This document shows positions 52,155-58,981 of a DNA stretch of 58,981 nucleotides, piece after piece. The notes beneath the pieces were generated by a model. That model was not told where the DNA came from and made no database searches. It saw nothing but the letters and a program-made list of their open reading frames with translations. The stretch's first letter is position 1, and each line of letters starts with the position of its first letter. The stretch is from Actinomycetota bacterium (GTDB lineage Bacteria; Actinomycetota; Actinomycetes; S36-B12): the NCBI GenBank assembly GCA_005798555.1, contig SYJA01000036.1, forward strand, positions 1 through 58,981, given 5' to 3'. The position numbers and the translations under genes are program-made.

Positions 52155-53527
52155 CCGGCGTCCAATACCCTGCACCTGTGCAAAGAGAGAATCCCGCGGG
52201 CACCTTGGATCAAGCCATCTGGCCGGGATCGGCTATGCGTAACTCAGCAGGGGCCTTGGAGATTGGCGGGGTGGATTGCCGAGATCTGGTGGCGCGGTAT
52301 CAGTCGCCCATCTACGTGCTGGATGAAGCCGATGCGCGATCACGGGCCCGGGGATTTCGAGATGCTTATGAAAGTGCTGGCGCCGCCACGGTCTACTACG
52401 CGGCGAAGGCATTCTTGGCCACCGCGGTTGCCAAGTGGGTGACTGAAGCCGGACTCGGTATCGATGTGGCTTCTGGTGGTGAACTCGAGGTGGTGCTGCG
52501 GGCCGGCGTGCCGGGGGACCAGATTTTGATGCACGGCAATAACAAGTCGATGGCCGAAATCGAGTTGGCTCTGACCGCCGGGGTTGGGCGCATTGTTGTT
52601 GACTCCTTTGACGAGATCGTTCGCCTTGCCGATGCTGCGGGTCGCCTTGGCATCGTGCAGCAGGTCTTGGTCCGAGTGACCGTCGGTGTCGAAGCCCATA
52701 CCCATGAGTTCATCGCGACCGCACATGAGGATCAGAAATTTGGGCTGTCGGTTGCTTCGGGCGATGCCGCGGAGGCCGTTCGACGGATCGCGAAACTGCC
52801 GGCACTGGCATTCGCCGGGCTGCACTCCCATCTTGGGTCGCAGATATTCGATGCGGCTGGCTTCAACGAGGCTGCTGCACGAGTTGCGGCATTCACAAGA
52901 TCACTACGTGATGAGCAAGGGGTAATCGTCCGGGAGCTGAACCTTGGTGGTGGCATGGGCATCGCCTATGTCGATGGGGATGACCCGCTCGATGTTGCGG
53001 AGATGGCTCGGCAAATCTGCAGTGTCGTAAGGGCCGAATGTGACCAAGCCGGTATCGAAACGCCCGAGTTGGCATTTGAGCCAGGTCGCGCGATCATCGG
53101 CCCCGCCGGGGTGACCATTTACGAGGTAGGCACCGTCAAGCCGATTGAACTTGATGACGGAATTGTGCGCACCTACATCTCAGTTGATGGCGGCATGAGC
53201 GACAACATCCGCACGGCCCTTTATGGCGCCCAGTACTCGGTGGTGCTGGCATCACGGCTGTCAGCGGGCGAACCAATGTTGTCCCGGGTAGTGGGAAAGC
53301 ACTGCGAATCAGGTGACATCGTGGTGCGCGATACTTGGTTACCGGCTGATGTGGTGCCCGGTGATCTACTGGCGGTCGCTGCCACAGGTGCTTACTGCCG
53401 TTCGATGTCTTCGAACTACAACTACCTGCCGAGGCCGGCGGTTATCGCGGCGCATGCCGGGAATACCGCGGTGGTCCTGCGTCGCGAAACCACCGAGGAT
53501 CTACTGGCTTTGGACCCGGGGGCCTGA
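52151..53527 (+). CDS. lysA: Diaminopimelate decarboxylase
   Basis: 458 residues, PLP-dependent alanine-racemase fold. The Schiff-base lysine is K86 in VYYAAKAF; GIDVASGGELEVVLRAG, SHLGSQIFD, LNLGGGMGIAY and the EPGRAIIGPAG phosphate-binding motif are present, and the partner-subunit cysteine lies in GKHCESGDIVV. Last step of lysine synthesis. Starts at GTG 52151 coupled to argS. Its stop meets the convergent broken aquaporin after 1 nt. Confidence 0.95.
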   Translation: MTGVQYPAPVQRENPAGTLDQAIWPGSAMRNSAGALEIGGVDCRDLVARYQSPIYVLDEADARSRARGFRDAYESAGAATVYYAAKAFLATAVAKWVTEAGLGIDVASGGELEVVLRAGVPGDQILMHGNNKSMAEIELALTAGVGRIVVDSFDEIVRLADAAGRLGIVQQVLVRVTVGVEAHTHEFIATAHEDQKFGLSVASGDAAEAVRRIAKLPALAFAGLHSHLGSQIFDAAGFNEAAARVAAFTRSLRDEQGVIVRELNLGGGMGIAYVDGDDPLDVAEMARQICSVVRAECDQAGIETPELAFEPGRAIIGPAGVTIYEVGTVKPIELDDGIVRTYISVDGGMSDNIRTALYGAQYSVVLASRLSAGEPMLSRVVGKHCESGDIVVRDTWLPADVVPGDLLAVAATGAYCRSMSSNYNYLPRPAVIAAHAGNTAVVLRRETTEDLLALDPGA

Positions 53528-53528
53528 C

Positions 53529-54279
53529 TTACTCGCGTTCTGAGCCGGCCACTAATTCCTCTGGCAGCTGCGCGGTCGTGCGGGTGCTCATCCAGATGAC
53601 GACGGCGATGACCGAGCCGACTAGAGGTGCTAGGAGGAACAGCCAGACCTGGCTCAGAGCCTGCCCGCCGGCGAAAAGGGCGGGGCCGAATGAACGGGCC
53701 GGGTTCACCGAGGTGCCGTCAAGTGGGATCCCGACCAAGCGCACGAGGGTGAGGGTGAGTCCGATCGCGATACCGGCGAAGCCAGGTGCCGCGACCCGCT
53801 CGGTAACCAGCAAGATCACCAGCACAAAGGCGCCGGTTAGCAGTACTTCGAGCAGGAAGGCACCGGCCATGTTGATATTTCCGTTGTCGTACGAATTGGT
53901 GCCTAGGCCACCGGTGTAATCGGTGACCCCGAATGCGGATACGAAAAGTTTGAGCACCGCGCCAGCCAAAATGGCCCCGAGGAATTGGGCTATCCAGTAG
54001 GCGACCGCATCCTTGCCTGTCATTCTCCCTGCTCAGTGCCATGCCCAAGGTCACCGCGGGGTTTACATGCGCGCCGGAGATCGGGCCAAAAGCGTAGGCG
54101 ACATCAAGCAGTACCAGGCCGAATGCCAAGGCAACGCCGACCACGCCATTGCCCGGTCCACCGCCGTCCACCCCAACTTTGGCTGCGATTCCGAACACAG
54201 CTGCACCGACGGCAAGAAAGACCAGTATGAAGGTGCCGATGAACTCTGCCAGTAGTTTTCGGGTGAGGGTGGTGGTCAT
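53529..54279 (-). pseudogene. Aquaporin/MIP family gene with a single-base frameshift
   Basis: Two overlapping frames together give a full aquaporin of about 249 residues. The first (from ATG 54279, GGAAGG upstream) runs MTTTLTRKLLAEFIGTFI to AHVNPAVTLGMALS with the first NPA box; the second begins at MTGKDAVAYWIAQFLG and carries the second NPA box (TSVNPARSFGP). The junction reads agc agg gag aatg; dropping one A near 54030 restores SGRMTGK. So an extra base splits the gene, by true mutation or sequencing error. AqpZ-like rather than GlpF-like by the NPARS context. It is inserted in reverse between lysA and hom. Confidence 0.85.
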
Positions 54280-54410
54280 GGGGTTCCTTCCGCCTAGGTC
54301 GTGAATGGGCATGCGCTTGGAGGCTGGGCGGTCTGACGAATAGGTGCGCGCAGACGCGCCGTTGCAGCCCAGATGGGGGACACCGTGGGTGGACCTGAGA
54401 GGCTTTGCAC

Positions 54411-55703
54411 ATGACTGGACTTTTGACCGTTGCACTACTGGGGGGTGGCACTGTTGGTGCCCAGGTGGCCCGCCTTATCGACGACAGTGCCGCTGACTTC
54501 GAGCAGCGGGTGGGCGCACCGATCCACCTAACGGCGATTGCGGTCCAGGACACCACGAAGCCCCGCCCGGGGGTGCCAGCCGGTCTGATCACCGACGATG
54601 CGATGGCGGTGGCGACCAGCGGCGTCGACATCATCGTCGAAGTCATGGGCGGCATCGAGCCAGCCCGATCGCTGATCTTGGCAGCGATGGCCGCCGGGTC
54701 AAGTGTCGTGACCGCAAACAAGGCGTTGCTGGCGGCCGATGGCGCTTCATTGCATGCGGCTGCCGCCAAGCACGGCGTCGATCTTTACTTCGAAGCCTCG
54801 GTTGCGGGCGCAATCCCGTTGCTACGCCCGCTGCGGGAGTCTCTGGCCGGCGACCAAGTCATCAAAGTGATGGGGATCGTCAACGGCACCACCAACTACA
54901 TGCTGAGCAAGATGGATGAAGAAGGCGCGGACTACGACGATGCATTCGCCGAGGCTGAGGCTTTGGGTTACCTCGAAGCAGATCCGTCATTGGATATCGA
55001 CGGGCATGATGCCGCCGCAAAAGCAGCAATCCTTGCCGAGCTGGCATTTCACACCAAGGTGACCATTGACGATGTTTATTGCGAGGGGATATCTAAAGTC
55101 ACCGCCGCTGACACCAGGGCAGCGCAGCAGATGGGTTTTGTGATCAAGTTGCTCGCCGTTGCCGAGATTAAAGGCGATAACGAGGGCGTGATTGTGCGGG
55201 TGCACCCGTCGATGGTGCCGCGGGATCACCCGTTGGCGAGTGTTCGTGGTGCCTTCAATGCGGTGTTCATCGAGGCGCGGTCAGCTGGGCAGATGATGTT
55301 TTATGGCAGGGGCGCTGGGGGAGCGCCGACGGCGAGTGCGGTACTCGGCGACGTTATTTCTGCGGCACGCAACCGCGTTACTGGCGGCCGTGGCCCGGGG
55401 CAGAGCACCTACTCGAACCTCACGGTCCTGCCAATAGGTGAGGCTATGACTCGCTACTACGTTAATCTTGACGTCACCGATCGTCCGGGAGTATTGGCGA
55501 CCATCGCCGGGGCCTTCTCCGACAATGGCGTGAGCATTCAAGTTGTCCGACAAGATGGCCACGGTGATGAAGCCGGTTTGCTATTGCGAACCCATCTGGC
55601 AAGTGATGCCTCGTTGCGGGCGACGGTGGATCAGCTCCGTGAGCTGGACACCGTCAAGCGCGTGGTCGGGGTAATGCGCGTCGAGGGTGAGGCCGGAGCC
55701 TGA
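54411..55703 (+). CDS. hom: Homoserine dehydrogenase
   Basis: 430 residues. N-terminal Rossmann motif [11 protein letters not shown], the TANKALLA loop, [13 protein letters not shown] and [25 protein letters not shown] catalytic stretch, and a C-terminal ACT domain (about 350-425; [20 protein letters not shown]) for threonine feedback. Converts aspartate semialdehyde to homoserine. ATG 54411 with GAGAGG upstream. First gene of hom-thrC-thrB. Confidence 0.95.
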   Translation: MTGLLTVALLGGGTVGAQVARLIDDSAADFEQRVGAPIHLTAIAVQDTTKPRPGVPAGLITDDAMAVATSGVDIIVEVMGGIEPARSLILAAMAAGSSVVTANKALLAADGASLHAAAAKHGVDLYFEASVAGAIPLLRPLRESLAGDQVIKVMGIVNGTTNYMLSKMDEEGADYDDAFAEAEALGYLEADPSLDIDGHDAAAKAAILAELAFHTKVTIDDVYCEGISKVTAADTRAAQQMGFVIKLLAVAEIKGDNEGVIVRVHPSMVPRDHPLASVRGAFNAVFIEARSAGQMMFYGRGAGGAPTASAVLGDVISAARNRVTGGRGPGQSTYSNLTVLPIGEAMTRYYVNLDVTDRPGVLATIAGAFSDNGVSIQVVRQDGHGDEAGLLLRTHLASDASLRATVDQLRELDTVKRVVGVMRVEGEAGA

Positions 55704-55705
55704 TC

Positions 55706-56767
55706 ATGGTGCACCAGTGGCGCGGCCTAATCGAGGAATATCGCGATCGGTTGCCGGTTAGCGAAGCAACCCCGGTGGTCACCTTGGGGGAGGGCGGGAC
55801 CCCGCTTGTTTACGCCTGCAACTTAAGTGAGCTGACGGGCTGTTCGGTATGGCTCAAGTACGACGGCGCTAACCCAACCGGCTCCTTTAAGGACCGCGGC
55901 ATGACGATGGCGATCTCAAAAGCGGCAGAGGCGGGAGCGCGTGCGGTGATCTGCGCATCAACCGGTAACACCTCGGCTAGTGCCGCCGCCTACGCGGTCA
56001 AGGCTGGGATGGTCTGTGCGGTCTTGGTCCCGCAGGGCAAAATAGCAATGGGAAAACTCGCCCAGGCCCTCGTGCACGGTGCCACCCTGCTGCAGGTTGA
56101 TGGTAATTTCGATGATTGCCTGACCATCGCGCGGGACTTAGCTGACAACTATCCGGTCGAACTTGTTAACAGCGTGAACCCGGCACGGATCGAAGGGCAA
56201 AAAACCGCGGCATTTGAGATTGTCGACATGTTGGGATTTGCTCCTGATGTCCATTGCCTGCCCGTTGGCAATGCCGGCAACATCACCGCCTATTGGCGTG
56301 GCTACTGCGAGTATCACCTCGATGGCCAGATGTCATCGCGCCCGCGCATGTGGGGTTTCCAGGCTGCTGGTGCGGCGCCATTAGTTCTTGGTGCTCCGGT
56401 GGCGAACCCAGAGACAATTGCGACGGCGATTCGCATCGGTAACCCAGCGTCTTGGGATCAAGCTATTGCAGCTCGAGATGATTCCGCCGGCTTGGTCGAC
56501 CTAGTGACCGATGATGAAATCTTGTCGGCCTATCACCTCGTGGCCAGTCGTGAAGGCTTGTTCTGCGAGCCAGCAAGTGCGGCGAGCGTGGCTGGGCTGC
56601 TTAAACTGCACGCATTGGGCCAACTGGATGCGGGCCAGACCGTGGTTTGTACGTTGACCGGGAACGGGCTCAAAGACCCGCACTGGGCACTTGTTGACGC
56701 GAAAGATCCCCTAGTGGTGCCGGTAGATGTCAAGGCCGCGGCGCGGGCCTTGGGCTTGGATTCGTGA
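55706..56767 (+). CDS. thrC: Threonine synthase
   Basis: 353 residues, fold type II PLP enzyme. Schiff-base lysine K62 in [14 protein letters not shown]; phosphate cradle [28 protein letters not shown]. Makes threonine from phosphohomoserine. Short actinobacterial form. It starts 2 nt after the hom stop and overlaps thrB by 4 nt. Confidence 0.96.
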   Translation: MVHQWRGLIEEYRDRLPVSEATPVVTLGEGGTPLVYACNLSELTGCSVWLKYDGANPTGSFKDRGMTMAISKAAEAGARAVICASTGNTSASAAAYAVKAGMVCAVLVPQGKIAMGKLAQALVHGATLLQVDGNFDDCLTIARDLADNYPVELVNSVNPARIEGQKTAAFEIVDMLGFAPDVHCLPVGNAGNITAYWRGYCEYHLDGQMSSRPRMWGFQAAGAAPLVLGAPVANPETIATAIRIGNPASWDQAIAARDDSAGLVDLVTDDEILSAYHLVASREGLFCEPASAASVAGLLKLHALGQLDAGQTVVCTLTGNGLKDPHWALVDAKDPLVVPVDVKAAARALGLDS

Positions 56768-57687
56768 TGGCGGCGTTACTGCGCCGGGATCCGGTCCGCA
56801 TTCAGGTACCGGCGTCGAGTGCGAATCTTGGCCCGGCATTTGACTCTGCAGGACTAGCGCTCGACATCGTCGATGATCTAGTGGCCATGCTCACTGATGA
56901 TGACGGTGTGTTGATCGAAGTTGCAGGCACCGGGGCCGACAGTGTGCCACTTGATGGCTCGAACCTGGTCGCGCGTGCGATGGCAATTGGGTTTGCGGCT
57001 ATGGGCGCGCAGCCGAGGGGATTCATTCTTAGGTGCAATAACTCGATCCCTCATGGCTGCGGGTTGGGGTCATCAGCCGCGGCGATCGTTGGTGGGCTGG
57101 CCCTAGCGCGAGCGTTGGTGGTAGAGGGCGAAAACTTGTTGCCTGACTCGATGCTGCTGCAGATTGCAAAGTCAATGGAGTCGCATCCGGATAACATTTC
57201 CGCAGCTCTATACGGCGGCCTGACATTCGCCTGGACCGATGAGGCAGGTATGGCCGGTCACATTCGCCTGAACCTACATTCAGATATTCGCCCCGTGGTT
57301 GCGGTGCCAGAGTCGGGCCTGCCGACCGCAGATGCAAGATCGGCATTGCCGCTTGACGTTGCTTTCGATGATGCGATATTCAATGTCGCGAGATCCGCAT
57401 TGCTGCTACATGCGCTAACTGCTGATCCTTGTCACTTGATGGAGGCCACGGGCGACCGACTCCACCAGACTCGGCGCCGCCCGATGTACGGGCCATCATT
57501 GGAGCTAGTCGAAGGGCTAAGGGCCAAAGGTGTGCCGGCGGTTATCTCCGGCGCCGGCCCCAGTGTGCTGGCGCTGGCGTCTGCACAAAACATGGGGCTG
57601 GTGGCGGAGCAGGCGGGGGCCAACTGGCAGGTTCTGCCGGTCGCGATGGCTGGGCACGGGGTCCGCACCGTGCCAATTGGGTTCTGA
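56764..57687 (+). CDS. thrB: Homoserine kinase
   Basis: 307 residues, GHMP kinase. [19 protein letters not shown] at the N terminus, ATP-binding [19 protein letters not shown], and a C-terminal [10 protein letters not shown]. Phosphorylates homoserine for ThrC. GTG 56764 overlaps the thrC stop (ATG 56767 is possible). The kinase ends the threonine operon. Confidence 0.95.
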   Translation: MMAALLRRDPVRIQVPASSANLGPAFDSAGLALDIVDDLVAMLTDDDGVLIEVAGTGADSVPLDGSNLVARAMAIGFAAMGAQPRGFILRCNNSIPHGCGLGSSAAAIVGGLALARALVVEGENLLPDSMLLQIAKSMESHPDNISAALYGGLTFAWTDEAGMAGHIRLNLHSDIRPVVAVPESGLPTADARSALPLDVAFDDAIFNVARSALLLHALTADPCHLMEATGDRLHQTRRRPMYGPSLELVEGLRAKGVPAVISGAGPSVLALASAQNMGLVAEQAGANWQVLPVAMAGHGVRTVPIGF

Positions 57688-57768
57688 CCCCAGATTGCAT
57701 GGTTTATCGGGGGGTGTGTTAAGGTCAGCTAGTTCCGATGGCGACGGCCAAGCTTAAGCAAAGTTGCC

Positions 57769-57812
57769 GTACTTCTCCAAGTACTAACAAGTGACATTTA
57801 ATAGTGACATTT
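57769..57812 (+). promoter_or_regulatory. rho upstream region: hairpin and direct repeats
   Basis: GTACTT-CTCC-AAGTAC hairpin (57769-57784) followed by two direct copies of AGTGACATTT (57790-57799 and 57803-57812, 13-nt period). The 215-nt gap before rho probably holds its promoter and long leader; rho genes are often autoregulated. Confidence 0.4.
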
Positions 57813-57902
57813 TCGAAGCCCTTTTCGGGTATTTAACGCCGATGGTTCCTCGGACAGTCACTGGTGAACCTTGTCGGAGTTCCCAACGAATAAAGGAAAT
57901 GT

Positions 57903-58981
57903 GTGACCGAAACAACGTCCGCCGTAAAATCAGCCAATGGCAGCGGCAGTGACCTATCAAAAATGCTGCTCCCCGAACTGAAGCAGGTGGCAGCCAAATT
58001 AGGCATCACCGGCTCGGGCGCGATGCGCAAGGGTGATTTAGTTGCGGCAATTAGTGAAAAACATAAGAGCGCAGAGCGCTCAAGCGGCGGCGCTCGTGCC
58101 GCACGCACCCCTGTCACAGAAACAGGAGGCACCCGTCAAGGAGCGGAGCCGGTGAAGTCACCGGATCAGCCAGCGGCGCCAATGGCGCCGGCAACCGACG
58201 ACGCTGCTGCGCGCACCGAGAGCCGCGATAACCGCGAAAATCGAAATAGCGGTGACCGCAATAATCGGGGCTTCAACAATAATCGCGATAGTCGGGGCTT
58301 CAACAATAATCGCGATCATCGAAGCGGTGACAACCGAAATAGCGGTGATCGCGACAATCGTGGCGGCAATGACGGCAGCCGCCGCCGTGGCCGGGAGCGA
58401 TCCCGTGATCGTGGGCCCCGCCGTGAGGGTGGATTCAACGAGGCCGAGCTCGAGATTTCACCCGATGACATCTTGACCCCGGTCGCCGGCATTCTCGATG
58501 TCATGGATAACTACGCATTCGTGCGCACCAGTGGCTATATGCCAGGGCCAAATGACGTCTATGTCTCGTTGTCTCTCGTGCGCAAGCATGGCCTGCGCAA
58601 GGGTGATGCGATTACCGGATTGGTAAGGCAGCCACCAGATGGCGAACGCCGGGAGAAATTCAATCCACTTGTTCGCATTGAGACTGTCAATGGTGGCGAT
58701 CTTGAAGCCGCGCGCAATCGCCCGGAGTTCTCGAAGTTGACACCCCTCTACCCACAAGATCGTCTGCGTCTTGAAAATAATCCAAGTAATTTGACGACGC
58801 GGGTGATTGACCTGGTGTCACCAATTGGCAAAGGGCAGCGCGGCTTGATCGTCTCACCGCCAAAAGCGGGCAAGACGATGGTGCTGCAGGCCATTGCAAA
58901 TGCGATAACCGCCAATAATCCGGAAGTCCACCTGATGGTCGTCCTGGTGGACGAGCGCCCGGAGGAAGTCACCGACATGCA
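57903..58981 (+). CDS. rho: Transcription termination factor Rho (3' end outside window)
   Basis: About 359 residues visible from GTG 57903 (AAAGGA upstream). Rho_N helical domain (about 17-55, LPELKQVAAKLG), then a long low-complexity insert (about 60-180) rich in Arg, Asn, Asp, Gly and Ser, then the RNA-binding cold-shock-like domain (VAGILDVMDNYAFVRTSGY) and the start of the ATPase with Walker A PPKAGKT (K324). Actinobacterial Rho carries such inserts, which bind RNA and can drive condensation. Hexameric RNA helicase ending transcription. The C-terminal part is cut by the window edge. Last gene of the argS-to-rho block. Confidence 0.95.
   Translation, partial: MTETTSAVKSANGSGSDLSKMLLPELKQVAAKLGITGSGAMRKGDLVAAISEKHKSAERSSGGARAARTPVTETGGTRQGAEPVKSPDQPAAPMAPATDDAAARTESRDNRENRNSGDRNNRGFNNNRDSRGFNNNRDHRSGDNRNSGDRDNRGGNDGSRRRGRERSRDRGPRREGGFNEAELEISPDDILTPVAGILDVMDNYAFVRTSGYMPGPNDVYVSLSLVRKHGLRKGDAITGLVRQPPDGERREKFNPLVRIETVNGGDLEAARNRPEFSKLTPLYPQDRLRLENNPSNLTTRVIDLVSPIGKGQRGLIVSPPKAGKTMVLQAIANAITANNPEVHLMVVLVDERPEEVTDM
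58266..58319 (+). repeat. 27-bp tandem duplication in the rho insert
   Basis: Two adjacent 27-bp units (58266-58292, 58293-58319), 25 bp identical, each encoding RGFNNNRD plus one residue. Expansion or loss would keep the frame. Confidence 0.9.

Noticed and set aside
53719-54435. A 238-residue protein as a separate gene
   Set aside because: Its middle is the aquaporin N-terminal half, and its last part is out-of-frame aquaporin sequence; it is the product of the frameshift.
58252-58476. Isoleucine/alanine-rich frame within rho
   Set aside because: Out-of-frame reading of the Arg/Asn repeat; composition is an artefact of the repeat.

Overview
The window is GC-rich and comes from an actinobacterium. 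Markers are a WhiB1-type protein, a fused 2-oxoglutarate decarboxylase/E2 (Kgd), DUF6104 and DUF5302 small proteins, nickel SOD with its SodX protease, a stress sigma factor with an RsbW-like partner, and the block argS-lysA-hom-thrC-thrB-rho in the order known from mycobacteria. Finer placement is not possible from the sequence alone. No transposase, integrase, phage gene or CRISPR array was seen, so this is ordinary chromosome with scattered accessory genes and two broken genes.

Layout. 1-3.5 kb: a YtcJ-type amidohydrolase (5' end outside the window) followed by a urease-like pair, a fused gamma/beta subunit and a divergent alpha subunit, with no accessory genes in view. 3.5-15.3 kb: an IlvG-like ThDP enzyme, PdtaS-like kinase, WhiB1, lipid kinase, a compact minus-strand operon (sodN, nonsense-broken GNAT, rsbW-like, sigma factor), sodX, malic enzyme, threonine aldolase, MDR oxidoreductase and FkbM methyltransferase. 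15.3-28 kb: DUF6104 and kgd, an ABC-2 exporter, aldehyde dehydrogenase, L,D-transpeptidase, sbcD-sbcC. 27.7-36.5 kb: acyl-CoA thioesterase, membrane alpha/beta hydrolase, CaiB-type CoA transferase, lytic transglycosylase, a P-loop GTPase with a small alanine-rich protein, PAC2 protein, secreted TAP-type peptidase.

36.6-41.1 kb is an oleA-oleBC-oleD operon for head-to-head condensation of fatty acyl groups into long-chain olefins, with oleB and oleC fused. It ends in a strong terminator. Opposite it on the minus strand lies what looks like an unannotated, highly structured stable RNA of about 255 nt, with an AT-rich UP-like element upstream. 41.7-50.3 kb: SDR, pirin with a palindromic operator, lactate-type FMN dehydrogenase, DUF5302, a lipoprotein, tgt and a queuosine-precursor transporter, an SMR pump, tRNA-Arg(CCG), CDF transporter, YihY/BrkB protein and a cold-shock protein. 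50.5-59 kb: argS-lysA, a frameshifted aquaporin in reverse orientation, hom-thrC-thrB, and the 5' part of rho with a low-complexity Arg/Asn-rich insert.

At least fourteen transcription-unit starts carry a TANNNT box exactly 6-7 nt before the start codon and no Shine-Dalgarno sequence, which points to widespread leaderless transcription and was used to choose several starts. Genes inside operons are coupled by 1-4 nt overlaps.
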